This document shows, piece after piece, positions 21,365 through 32,851 of a DNA stretch of 64,000 nucleotides. The translations under genes and the position numbers were made by a program. How positions within the stretch are numbered: position 1 is the stretch's first letter; the number at the start of each line of letters is the position of its first letter. The DNA is from Allodiplogaster sudhausi (Eukaryota > Nematoda > Chromadorea > Rhabditida > Diplogasteridae). The notes beneath the pieces were generated by a model, which was given only the letters and a program-made list of their open reading frames with translations, made no database searches and had not been told where the DNA came from. Location: contig CALZFC010000078.1 of the NCBI GenBank assembly GCA_945643635.1, forward strand, positions 853,501-917,500, read 5' to 3'.

Positions 21365-22084
21365 CTGAAAATAAAGACGTCATGCAAAGAAATTCCATGT
21401 TTTTCTAATACTTTAGCTAAATTGACTGTTTAATTGAATTAAAAATGAATTATTCGAGAGGTTTCCGTGAGCGCTCTAAAGCATTCCTAGAAACGATTAA
21501 ATTATAGGGTTCATTATTGGCCTTATGATATGGAATAATTAAAAATCCTCGATTCAAAGGTGCTTCACCGACAGGAATTGCTTAACTGTACCCAGTCAGG
21601 CTTTCCTTATCACCTCTTATTTATGTTGTTCGAAATGGTATTCCTACCCTGTTTACCTATTTTTCCTATCATCTTCCCCCGCTTTCACTTTCTCTCTATG
21701 CTCGTTCTCTCTTTCTCTTAAGCACTTAACTTTTTCCTATTATACATAAAATAAATGCATTACTTTAAAGATACCTTGATGATCTTGAATTAGGCGCGAG
21801 TATTGCCGCGCTAAGCGCGGAGAGCAAAAAAGCCTTCAGATCGGATCAGACTAAGCGTGGCAGCGAAGAGGAGAGTCGACCGGTCGCCGAGAAAGAAGCT
21901 CAGATGAATGAGGAGGAAATAGAAAATAGAGTTGGCGAGAAATTATGAAATTATTTTCCCGTAATCATGCAAATATATCAAGTACAAATCGAGTGCATGA
22001 TTTATTGATTTAGTTACAGAATTACAGCAATTTACATGGGACAACAATGAGAAAATCGGTAACAACCATCCTTTTTTTCAAATC

Positions 22085-22121
22085 CTGACTTCCTTATATT
22101 TCATATATACATATATATAGT

Positions 22122-22176
<55 letters not shown>

Positions 22177-22190
22177 GTATATATATCCTA
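22085..22190. repeat. (AT)n microsatellite
   Basis: A long AT run with a few GTAT interruptions. Next to it (about 22030-22090) is an inverted relative of the 18181-18235 flank sequence. Confidence 0.9.
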
Positions 22191-22442
22191 TTCCTCCTAC
22201 TTTTTTGTGATCAAGGTCTGCCCTAGAAATTATTTTCGAGTCTACTCACCAAAATCGATTACAGTATATAACTCGACGTGACTAGCAAATTATGCTAAAA
22301 CAGTTTCGAATGCGGTTTTTGGCCACATTATGCATTTCACTTTCATTTTCACAAAACCGCTCCTGAGTTTTTTTTAAAGCACATGAAATTTGCTACAACA
22401 TACATATGTCTCTTTCAAAACAAATAAACGTCTAGCACTTAC

Positions 22443-22674
22443 TTAAGTTCCCGAACGCTTGAACACCAGTCTCTTGAATGTCTTGTCCCATAAGACTTTC
22501 TTGCCTGCGCGTAGAAGTGATCATTTATGTGTTTCTTCATGAATTCAGGTAATTTGAGGACATCACTCTTTTCGCGTTTCTCATGTCGAATGTAACGGTT
22601 GTGAACGTGTTTAGCCATTAGAGGCAGACGTCCGAAGTCTGCATCAGGCTCATGCTTTTGCAGATCACTGCGGC
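22443..22674 (-). CDS. Internal exon of an unrecognised gene
   Basis: A 232-bp minus-strand open exon between a TTTTTCAG acceptor and a consensus GTAAGTG donor. It encodes a charged peptide including DFGRLPLMAKHVHNRYIRHE, KLPEFMKKHINDHFYAQARK and RHSRDWCSSVREL. The composition and splice sites look like a genuine exon, but I do not recognise the family and find no certain partner exon. Confidence 0.4.
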
Positions 22675-22739
22675 CTGAAAAAGTTTATGTCTTGATTAAG
22701 ATGACTGAAACACCCATGAATGTGGCAATAACTTTTAAG

Positions 22740-22788
22740 TACCGCCGACCTGGTGGCGAAGGCAAATGACGAAACAGATGACGATGAG
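22740..22788 (+). CDS. Possible acidic exon of an unrecognised gene
   Basis: Between TTTTAAG and a consensus donor GTGAGTCAG the plus strand reads TADLVAKANDETDDD. This is short and unlinked to other exons; it could be a chance frame. Confidence 0.2.
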
Positions 22789-23230
22789 TGAGTCAGAAGA
22801 AGACAGTGATGCGCAGAGGAATCAAGCCGCCATTGCCGAGCACTCGTAATCACGAAGGTGGAATTTACGATGGAAGAGCAGAAAGTATAAGAAAATTTGA
22901 AGCTAAATAATCATGTTAATGCTAATGCGATTGTAACTTTTTCTTAAATGTTTTCTTACCATTAGAGTGAGTTTTTCAAGGATCCAAACTCGCCTCAATT
23001 AGGCCCGCACAGTATTGTTGGCCTTAATATTTTTGTTATAGAACTTTTATCTCTAAAAATATCCTTTGCTTGATTTTTGCAATATGTTTTCTTCAGAACA
23101 TAATGGAATGCATACAAGTTATGTTTCTTTTGTGAACTAGAACAAAATAATGACTTTGTCAAAAGAAAACCTCTTGCAATTAGGGACGGAATATTTCTTC
23201 ACTGTTTAGGTTACAGCCTCAAATCCATAC

Positions 23231-23625
23231 CTGCAGAGGCTCGTTATAGGTCTCGTAGAGCAGATGCGGGTACTTGCCGTAATCTTTAGTCATTTGTTTG
23301 AAGAAGTTATTGGCGTCCTGCTTGTTTTCGTGGTCGTGTCAGTCGATGATCACGTATGTAGATGCACCTCTACGGCGGTGCGCACCTTCGCAAGTTCGCT
23401 CCGCTTGTTTGCTGAGGTAGCCGCCATAGTCGACGCGCCCATCAAGGCGCGCACCACATTCACGCCCCAATGGCTGGCGAGCGCGTTAATGGTGTCCTTG
23501 GTGAAGTATTGTCCCATCCACTGAGAACAGCGATATTCCGATGAGTTGTACGGGTCGGCCGTTGGTGCCCACCAGCTTCGTGCCTTTCACTGAGAGCTGT
23601 CCGAATGGCGGGTTCTGCGGTCTTA
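23231..23625 (-). pseudogene. GH5 cellulase (endo-beta-1,4-glucanase) pseudogene fragment
   Basis: Minus-strand peptide pieces in family order: PPFGQLSVKGTKLVGTNGRP and VQLIGISLFS (about 23620-23523), then after a frame change QWMGQYFTKDTINALASHWG and VNVVRALMG (about 23523-23437), another frame change and VDYGGYLSKQAE, then YVIID, an in-frame TGA (23339-23341) where the family has Trp (IDWH), then HDHENKQDANNFF and YGKYPHLLYETYNEPLQ. The NEP acid/base Glu is present; everything after it, including the nucleophile Glu, is missing. Frameshifts and the stop make it inactive. GH5 family 2 enzymes cut cellulose and occur in some nematodes through lateral acquisition. It ends within about 220 bp of the palindromic duplication. 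Confidence 0.85.
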
Positions 23626-23840
23626 GCGGCCAAAACCAAAAAGCTGGTAGACAGAAAGTACTGTCGTTCCTGTGGCGTTAAACTGGCGTTTCCCGACTCC
23701 AGGAAGGCCTCTTTTGGCCTCAATCGGGATTATTTGTACAGCTGAGGTACGCGGTCTGTTCGGTGCAGTTTTCAGATTTTGTAGGCAAAAAGTGCCTAAC
23801 ATTCATACATATGTAATAACATTCATACATATGTAACTAC

Positions 23841-24917
23841 AAGGTGAGCACCTGGATCTGGCCGCCGAGATCCTTTTTGCCAGTCAGCTCGACCTGGAAA
23901 AGTGGGCCTCGTTTTTAAACTGTTCAGTTTTTAATACATAAAGCTTTTGTTTCGATTGGATCAATTGTCTCTGAACAATGTTGATCGCTTGGAAGTGCAA
24001 AGAGCTAGACTCTCAACGCCCCGATCTACCTTGGAGTACGGGATGGAGCACTCGACGACGCTGTTGTCACTCCAGGCGCGTCCATGCACCGGCTTGCCGT
24101 GCTTGTACCACAGCGCCACGTACATGTTCTGCTGGCCGGGCACGCGGACCTGTAAAGGGCGAAAGATTAGGAATAAGGTAATGAATGGGTTAAGGGGTAA
24201 AAATTTGTTAGGCAAAGGAGGGGATAGAGAGAGGACGGAGGATAGGGAATGGAAATTCACCGGCTTATCAGGGAAAGGCGAGCCGATGGGCTGGAAAGCC
24301 CAGGAGTCTTCTTGAACTGCAGCAGGCTTCCTATGAGAGCGAAGACGGGAATGATGGGAAATGGGCTGGAACACGTCTTTTATAATCGCCGAAAACCTCA
24401 TTTGCATACTCTTTTCCCTTCTAGAAACTTCGATAAAGATCCAGAAAAGCACTTTCAACGTGAGAACGAGAGAAATCGGTGCAAATCGCCAAGTTCAAAC
24501 GCAATTTGCATCCTTTGTTTTCTCCTCGAAACTATTGAAATAGCACTTGGAAGCACTTATAACGTGAGATCAATAGGAAACAGTTAAAAATATTTAATTT
24601 GCATTAATCTTTTGCATTCCAGAAACTTCCAATACTTCTAGAAAATTTACACTTTAATCGTAATAGGAATATAAAGCGGTTGAAATCAGGGCAAAAATAT
24701 TATGAAATAATAATTTAACAAAGAAGAACGGAAAAGCAGAAGCGAATTGTGATTGTTTACCAAAAAAAGAATGAAATAATTTTTTTTTCGGAAAACTGCT
24801 TCGCAACAAAAATTTTTTTGTATTTTTTTTACCTCGAATGTTTTATACTTATTTAAATCTAATTTTCGTTTTTAACAGCAAATCTGTTTGAAAACTTATG
24901 CGAAATTTGCTGCCTCT
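23841..24917 (-). repeat. Left palindrome arm: truncated inverted copy of exons 1-3 of the YVALWYKHG gene
   Basis: Reverse complement of 25561-26604 with very few differences (A/C in the AC(A/C)GTTTAAA word; a gap of about 33 bp near 24790-24830). It carries minus-strand copies of the promoter and exons 1, 2 and part of 3. Homology stops inside exon 3, so this copy cannot code for a full protein. Like copy A it lacks the ATG. Confidence 0.9.
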
Positions 24918-25560
24918 GATTCAGATTCTTCGATTCGTCAGAAATATTTCAAGAAATGCACATTTTTCTTTGCTCCCAGAAACTTCCCTCAATATCAGAA
25001 TCTACATTTGACACGTGATAAGTTCAGACATCGGCATGAAAATTTTTAGTCTACGAAATATTTCGGCTCTTTCCACTTAGGGCAGCAAATTATAATGCTA
25101 TTTTCGTCAATTGCCTATTCAATTACAAGTGCAATCTGTCTGAAGTCTGAAGAGACGAGTCGGCCGCGTTGAATTCTTCAGCAGTTCGACTAACATCACC
25201 TGCGGTGAGCGGCTTGTCTCCTTTTCTCTCTCCATCTTTTCCTCCCTTTCCCCTCTCCATTTTCCACCCTTTCAGGCGCTCACTCTTTCTTCCTCTTCTT
25301 ACTAATTTAATTATTTTAACTTTTTTTTCTCCAATAATTGAATCCTTTCCAGCCCTCCGCTCTCCTCTCCTCGTAATGGCTGCCTCTAACATCTCCTTCA
25401 TCCTCTTCTCGCACTCGGATGTGCCCGAATCGCGTCGACTTTTTCTTCGTAACAAGACGAATTCGGACTTTCTCGTCAAGGTACTGAACGTCACCGAGAT
25501 ATCCGGAGATACCATCCTTTTATCTAGACGGTTACCTCACAATCTGAAAGCTAAGCTGAA
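24918..25560 (+). pseudogene. Palindrome loop with orphan first exon of the MSP-like gene
   Basis: The spacer between the arms is homologous, in the same orientation, to 35600-36190. It contains an ATG exon at about 25377-25481 beginning MAASNISFILFSHSDVPESR, matching the first exon of the MSP-like gene at 36010, with its GTACTG donor. No second exon exists downstream here; copy A's exons follow instead. The exon is therefore stranded. Confidence 0.75.
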
Positions 25561-26013
25561 AGAGGCAGCAAATTTCGCATAAGTTTTCAAACAGATTTGC
25601 TGTTAAAAACGAAAATTAGATTTAAATAAGTATAAAACATTCGAGGTAAAAAAAATACAAAAAAATTATTTCATTCTTTTTTTGGTAAACAATCACAATT
25701 CGCTTCTGCTTTTCCGTTCTTCTTTGTTAAATTATTATTTCATAATATTTTTGCCCTGATTTCAACCGCTTTATATTCCTATTACGATTAAAGTGTAAAT
25801 TTTCTAGAAGTATTGGAAGTTTCTGGAATGCAAAAGATTAATGCAAATTAAATATTTTTAACTGTTTCCTATTGATCTCACGTTATAAGTGCTTCCAAGT
25901 GCTATTTCAATAGTTTCGAGGAGAAAACAAAGGATGCAAATTGCGTTTGAACTTGGCGATTTGCACCGATTTCTCTCGTTCTCACGTTGAAAGTGCTTTT
26001 CTGGATCTTTATC

Positions 26014-26068
26014 GAAGTTTCTAGAAGGGAAAAGAGTATGCAAATGAGGTTTTCGGCGATTATAAAAG
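26014..26068 (+). promoter_or_regulatory. HSE + TATA of copy A
   Basis: GAAGTTTCTAGAA (26014-26026), a three-unit heat-shock element, then TATAAAAG (26061-26068). It is identical in layout to the copy B promoter, though copy A has lost its start codon. The left arm carries the same pair (24419-24431 and 24377-24384, minus orientation). Confidence 0.65.
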
Positions 26069-26115
26069 ACGTGTTCCAGCCCATTTCCCATCATTCCCGT
26101 CTTCGCTCTCATAGG

Positions 26116-28117
26116 AAGCCTGCTGCAGTTCAAGAAGACTCCTGGGCTTTCCAGCCCATCGGCTCGCCTTTCCCTGATAAGCCGGTGAATTTCCATTCCC
26201 TATCCTCCGTCCTCTCTCTATCCCCTCCTTTGCCTAACAAATTTTTACCCCTTAACCCATTCATTACCTTATTCCTAATCTTTCGCCCTTTACAGGTCCG
26301 CGTGCCCGGCCAGCAGAACATGTACGTGGCGCTGTGGTACAAGCACGGCAAGCCGGTGCATGGACGCGCCTGGAGTGACAACAGCGTCGTCGAGTGCTCC
26401 ATCCCGTACTCCAAGGTAGATCGGGGCGTTGAGAGTCTAGCTCTTTGCACTTCCAAGCGATCAACATTGTTCAGAGACAATTGATCCAATCGAAACAAAA
26501 GCTTTATGTATTAAAAACTGAACCGTTTAAAAACGAGGCCCACTTTTCCAGGTCGAGCTGACTGGCAAAAAGGATCTCGGCGGCCAGATCCAGGTGCTCA
26601 CCTTCGACGGCAGCTACGAGACCAAGGGATTCTGGTCGGTTTTTAGATAATGATTTTTTAACCAAAAGTAATGCTATTTTAAAAGCTTCGTTGGTTTAAA
26701 AGAGGAAAAAATTCTTAAAACCTTCAAATTCAAGGTACAAATGGCTGCCGATCTCGACGAAGAACGAAGAGAAGAAGCATCTCGAGCTGGTTCGCTGCGG
26801 CAACTCAGTGCCCATCATCATGCGCAGCAAGTTGGAGTCATTTCAAGAACTAACAAAAGGATCAATTCACGTATCTAGAAATGGACTTAAGTATAGAAGA
26901 AACGAATGGAAAATCATTGAAAATAATTAATTGCAGGAGGGCAAGGATTTCGTGGGCTACTACGACCTCTCCACGGACATTGCGATGGTCAGCTACGACG
27001 GAAAAGCGGAGCAGAAGGCTGGAGGAGAGACCAAGGTGATCGGAAAGCTTCGTTGAGCAATCAGCGAGCAGTTTTGGGAAGACTGAAAGGGCATCAAGAA
27101 GAATATAAATTAATTAATGAAAATAAATATATAATAAAACTTTCAGACCCTCCTCGCGCCCTTCCGCAATCTGCTGCCGCCGCCGACGGGCGTCAAGATC
27201 TACGATGACGTCTGGGAAGACCTCAAGTACCGCGACGCATTCCCGAGCCTTCCTGTCCTGGTTGGAGACAAATTTATAAAATAAAATTCAGGAACAAAAT
27301 TGAGAAATACAAATAATTTTTAATTAAAGAAAACATACAATACATTCAGGCGGACAACCGCGAGCTGCGCACCCCTGGTGGCGGCTCGATGAAGCAGTAC
27401 GTCGCGCTGTGGTACAAGCACGGCGAGCCGGTCTTCGGACGCGCCTACCCGGAAAAAAAAACCAAAATTACGAATAGATTAGTACCTTCGAATGAACAAT
27501 TGCCTAAGTTTTCCAGGTCATGGCCAACTTTGCCATCAACGGCCAGGAGAACGCGGGCGGGGAGATTGGCTCCTTCCAGATGATCACGCTTCGTCCGCCC
27601 GGCAACGTGCGATTATCAACATTAAAAGATACGAAGCCAAGTTCACTTCTTTTCTTTTCAGCAGGGACTCGACTACAAGTGGCACCCCTTCTCGGCCGCG
27701 AAAGCGGGCGCTGGCGGCTATCAGGTCGTGGCAAGAATGATCGATCATTAAAATCAATCAATAATATTAATCAACACTTAATGTTTTTGAGGCTTCAAGA
27801 TAACTTCGGTTTCAATTAAAATGATATCGTCGTTCATCGAAATAGAAATCATAGAAAGAATCTCAGATTGTCCACGTCGGCGACTCGGTGCCGTGCATCT
27901 TGGCCGATGGCGCTGGCGAGGTTCTCGGCAATCTCAACATGGCCAAGGAGGTCGCGACCGCCGGCCTCGGTGGCAAGGAAAAGGTTTGATTAAAAGTAAA
28001 TTAATAAATTATTGAAATATTTATGTGAATAGGTTAATCAATATGAATTATTTATTTCAGAAAATAGTCGGCCCTGCATGCGGCGCTCTGCTTGTCCTCA
28101 CCAAGCGCAAGATCTAG
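26116..28117 (+). pseudogene. [15 protein letters not shown] protein gene, copy A (disrupted)
   Basis: Eleven exon equivalents: 26116-26184, 26296-26415, 26552-26634, 26735-26831, 26937-27035, 27147-27260, 27350-about 27452, 27517-27606, 27662-27724, 27867-27983, 28061-28117. Compared with copy B it has three lesions. The start codon is AAG at 26116. The exon-4 donor GT is TT (AGCAAG/TTGGAG, 26832). About 53-55 bp are deleted at about 27452, removing the end of exon 7 and its donor. Most other exons keep length and frame, so decay is recent. Some transcription is possible because the promoter is intact. Confidence 0.8.
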
Positions 28118-29399
28118 CCTGCCCCAACCTCTGACCTTCCCTACCCCGTTCCCTGTGCCATGGACCCCCTTCTTACCACGATAAAGACATAAAGTATTCC
28201 AGTTTGTTGTCGCCCTTTTTGACATCATTAGTTCATATGAACAGAATCGTACAATTTGGAATGACAAAAAGGTATTGAATAAATAATTGGCGGGAGAAAA
28301 TGGAAGCTGTAGTTCGGTTTGAACGTCTATGGACTTGCTATAAGTTAGCGTTCGTAAGCGGGCGCGTGAGTTTATTTATGGGTTTCGAGAAGTTCATTGG
28401 TACTCTCATCAGAAACTTCTTTAAAGATCACGAGAAGTTTCTGAACGAGCGAACAACAGAAAACGCAAGTTCAAGAGCTGATGTGTAGTTTTGCCGCGAG
28501 AAGGAAGGGCACTAATAACAGCACCCTGTTTGAATATCAGGCGTTCATCTTCCCAGATACTTCTCACACACTCAACAAGCAGCGGCAAGCTACATGGAGT
28601 AATTTTATACTTGTCAGCTTCATCCATAAAATTAAGAGTGCGAAAGAAGTAAAGGATAATTGCGATGATATCTAAATGTACATATTGTTATCGTTTTCTA
28701 TATCACAGTTATGAGGGAGTCATCACATGAACAAGAATCTTTTTTATGATCACTACAAATATACAATCACAATAAATTGTACCAAATTTAAGTTAGAATT
28801 AATTTATGATTAGCTATACTTGTGATCGAATTAAGAATAGATGCTTTGTGTCAAGATTGTGTCGCGTTTTCGTATTCTGATTCAGTTGAAAACATACTTA
28901 TTATATCATCGTGTATGTAGTATGTAAATGCCCATTAACAGCCAGATTACGAGTATAATCAAGTGAGAAAAAGACATAGAAAGATTGTGTGAAAGAGAGA
29001 GGCACAGTGAAAGTGAATGTGATAGCGAGAGGGATTGAGAGAGTGAGAGAGATATGGAAAGAGATAAAGAGAGATAAAGAGAATGGGATGCTTATGGTTA
29101 GCGATCATATATTATTATCGAGAGCTTTTTTTGTATGAAGAGTTAACAATCCTCCGCGGTCACTCGTTTGCTTGCCAATTCTGCACGTATGTATGTATGT
29201 AGGCTGCTCATACAATTCATCAGGCTGTCTGCCTTTTACAACTATGTATCATTGAAAAATACGCATATTTAATAAGAAATTAAAAACTTCCACAAGATTG
29301 AATTTTCTCAGAGATTTCTGTATTAAATTACAATTTTTACCAAATATATTCCTTTCCATTGACTGATTGAAGTGTTTTCTCAGATATTTCTATTCCAAG
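28118..29399. other. 3' flank of copy A and spacer
   Basis: To about 28600 it is an inverted match to the 3' flank of copy B (about 32800-32450), including AAACTACACATCAGCT-type and GAAAACGCAAGTTCAA words. Around 28385-28450 several GAA/TTC half-sites occur (GAAACTTCTTTAAAG, GAGAAGTTTCTGAAC). The remainder shows a GA-rich run (about 28970-29085) and nothing codable. Confidence 0.5.
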
Positions 29400-31755
29400 A
29401 TGGCTCGCGAGTTTCCGCGCGAGATGCTGCGCGTGCTGCGCGTGCTGCACGGTGTCATCTGCTGCATTTGTGTTGCCCTCAACGCCGTCGCCGCCTTCGC
29501 CAGCCTCCGCCGCAGCGACCGTCGAATGGGCGTCTACCGCTTTCTGCTTGCCGCCCTCGTTGTCTCTGCATTTACCTACTTTTTTTCCAAAAATAATTAA
29601 TATGTGTATATTAGTAGAATATGTGACTTTTTGATTCAACAGAAGTAGGATTTATCATAATTATAATATCTTCACTATTAATTTCCCGATTACATCTTGA
29701 AGTCGAGTATTCAAGTTAGATACACATGACTCCACAACACGCTTCAAATATTTTTACGGAACGTACCAACTATTTCCCTTTCTATCGATCTCTCTTTCTC
29801 TCACACTTTTTTTAAAAACAATCTCTTACGAAAGATAAGCCAGCTCCTGAATGACGTCACTTTCGACCTCTTGGCTCGCTACACCTTCTTCCCGCCTCTC
29901 TTCTGCTTCTACGTCGACAGTTCGATCTATTTCCCAGCCATCTGGCAGCTGTCACTGGCCAGGCTGGTAAGTGCGCATCCTGATAATACTTATGTATGTA
30001 TGTACATAAATGTATGTATGTACAATAATTTAAAAAAAAATCACCGAAAATCTCAATGTAAGTCAAATATGCACTCGTAACCTTTTAGCTCACTTGCTGT
30101 GCTTCGTTTTGAAGCTTTAAGTCAAATCAATCAGTCAATTCCACCAGTCATGTTGTCTACAGATCTTGAGTTTTACGACGGCCGCATCAGGCCTCGTCAT
30201 ATTTGCTGCCTGTTTCATCTATCGGCACCAGGTATTTTTTGCCTAATATTATCATCCCTTTTGTTTTAATAATTTTTTTATATATTTTAATCTTGAAAAG
30301 AAATTCGTTAGCATCTACAATTGCCTGGCTCCCGCTGGCGTCTATCCAAGTGGCCGCTGGCGTGCGCCTACGGCGCACCCGTGGCTATGATATCTGCGGT
30401 TGCTGTTCTTATGACCCTCATCGCGCGTCCCATGTCGCCACTTCAGCTTTCGTCAGAACATGTTGGTATCTTCAGTAGCGCCTTCGTAGCTTAGTCCGGT
30501 GTCCGGAAGTTATGTAAAAGGCACAGAGGTATCAGGAAATGTTCGCCAACTTTACTTATGCTACAGCGTGAAACCTCGGAGGTTCCCTCGACCGCAGCTG
30601 ATTATGCTCAAAAGCGCTGAAGAATCCCGGAGATTTCTCCGACTTTCTAAATAGTGAAATATAACGCTGATCAGCTATGTATATCATGAAAATCTCTCTT
30701 TCTCGCTGAAATGCCTCCTTGAGGTTTCTCCAACATTTTCGATAGTCCCTCCTTTTTTGACAGTTAAAATGGTTTGTATTGAAGAATTCTTGTAGGGATT
30801 TCACAGACCAGGCGACCTGGAAGCCAGCCAATTGCTGTGCATGGACCACGCTGGAATTCGTGCGTGGTCGGGTACGAGGTCTTTTCGTATGCTTGAATGC
30901 TTAATTTGGTGTGCATTTCGAGCAAACAACTTTTAATAACGACATATTCAACGAGTATTTGAGAGACGCACCAAATGGCAATAATAGATCTGAATAAAAA
31001 ATAAATTTAAAAAAATTCTCTCGCCTCTTCTTTTTTTCGGCGCACTAGTGCTTTCGCTCACAATAACGACTGTCTTCGTAGCCGCGATCTCCTTCCACAT
31101 CCGCTGTATCATGACGTCAGCGTCTGCCGCCGTCAATTTGTCCCCGAGTGGACTCGCCTTCCAGAAGCGAATCTTCCGCAGTCTCGTGGCTACGGTAGGA
31201 ATGAGCATCCATGAGAAAAGGCGAGAAATTAAAGAAGAAAATGCAGATAGCGGTGCCGTCGACTTTCATACTGTTTCCAATCTTCACCTTGATTGCACAA
31301 TTAAATCTCAAGATTGAGAACAACGGTATGATGGCATTGTATTTTGTTTATTTAAGAGATTGTTTATACGATTCAGTTAATAAAAATAAGTAACGTTTTG
31401 TCCAATTGTCCGTATTTTATTCATAAGAAAAACGTTTGGAAAGGTAAACATTTATTTATTTTTAAGGAGAATATTCATTTCTTTTAAACTCATTCTTAGC
31501 ACCTAAATTCAGGTAGAACTGTATCACGCAGTGAGAAAAGAGTGTTTTTATGTCACATGGACTATGTAATTATTTAACCTTCTGAATGCAGCTCTCGCGG
31601 CCGCGTCGATGGTCGTGTACTCCTTGCACTCGCTGGCGCAGTCACTGACCATCCTCATGACCACCACCAGCTACCGAAGATTCGCTGGACACCTTTGCAG
31701 ACGACTCTTACGTCTAGGCTGGCCTCGGAAAAGAGTCGTAAATGTCTCGACATGA
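29400..31755 (+). CDS. Nematode 7TM chemoreceptor-type GPCR, 7 exons
   Basis: Multi-pass membrane protein resembling nematode serpentine chemoreceptors (Srh/Sri/Str-like grade; subfamily not resolved). Exon 1 starts at 29400, MAREFPREMLRVLRVLHGVI, with TM1 and the LRRSDRRMGVYRFLL turn into TM2; its donor is unclear. Then follow 29844-29966 (YTFFPPLFCFYVDSSIYFPA), 30163-30231 (ILSFTTAASGLVIFAACFIY), 30312-30474 (WRLSKWPLACAYGAPVAMIS), 31049-31194 (TTVFVAAISFHIR, then LSPSGLAFQKRIFRSLVAT), 31247-31325 (VPSTFILFPIFTLIAQLNLK) and 31592-31755 (SLAQSLTILMTTTSYRRF, ending VVNVST, TGA). The exon 4-5 join A/TG restores frame. Such receptors act in sensory neurons. It lies between the two copies of the inverted duplication. 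No lesion is seen. Confidence 0.7.
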
Positions 31756-32450
31756 TCACTCGTTGCAACATTATCTGAATATCGAAAACTGGTTTTGTAT
31801 GCAGAGTTGGGTGCCCTCTGTGGACATATGCGTCTAGTTGCCAATCTTACTTACATATTTTCTCGGTTGGCTTGTTATATTAGTCGTCAGATTTTGTTCA
31901 ATTTAATACTGACATTGAAAAATACACATGCATACATATAAGAACGAATTTCGCAACCGACCTTTTTATAAATGTATGCTGTGTCTGGATTGCTCAGTTC
32001 ATAATATCACTGTTTTTGCAATCAAAGACTTCGCCATCAGAAGATCTTAAAAGCGGAAGTAAAATTGAAATACTAGATGTTTTGAAAACATTTCTATATT
32101 CATACATTTCAAATAATATATACTTCTGTCGAGACCTCAAGATATATAACATGGTATGCTGCAGTTGATAATTTCGACTATAATTTATTTGTCGTAAGCC
32201 TCAAAAATCTATCTATTTCCAGTCTTTATGTTTGGCAACTACAAAGGAACAAGCTTGAAAAATATGGCTGGGCCAAATTTTCTTTACTATATATATATAC
32301 ATATGTATGTGCATAGGTGCTCGTGTTTATCACACTCTAATGAAAGAAGAAAAATGGGCCAATAATAAAAGCGTTGGGATTAAATTTTTTATTGAAATTT
32401 TACCAAACTGATATTTTAATGTACAAATTTTAACCGGTTTGTTATGCTCT
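31756..32450. other. Spacer between chemoreceptor and copy B
   Basis: AT-rich DNA with a short TATATA/ATGTATGT run near 32290. I see no exon or structured element. Confidence 0.5.
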
Positions 32451-32851
32451 CACTTTCAATGTGCGCTTGTTGAGTGGTTGAGAATTATCTGGGAAGATAT
32501 TTAAACAGTGTACTGTTATTAGGGTCCTTGTCGCGACAAAACTACACATCAGCTGTTGAACTTGCGTTTTCTGTTGTTCTCACATTCAGAAACTTCTCTT
32601 GAAGGAAGTTTCTCACAATCAGGAAAATTGCAAGTCATTTTTATTTGCAAGTCGAACAACTGCTCCCATTTTCAATCGTCAATTCTTCATTCAATACCTT
32701 TTTGTCATTCCAAATTGTACGATTCTGTTCATATGAGCTAATGATGTCAAAAAGGGCGACAACAAACTGGAATACTTCATGTCTTTATCGTGGTAAGAAG
32801 GGGGTCCATGGCACAGGGAACGGGGTAGGCAAGGTCAGAGGCTGGGGCAAG

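Noticed and set aside
23961..24587. Conserved 165-, 122- and 112-codon frames repeated at three places
   Set aside because: They recur only because the palindrome and duplication copy the same DNA. They run across promoter, exons and introns in wrong frames.
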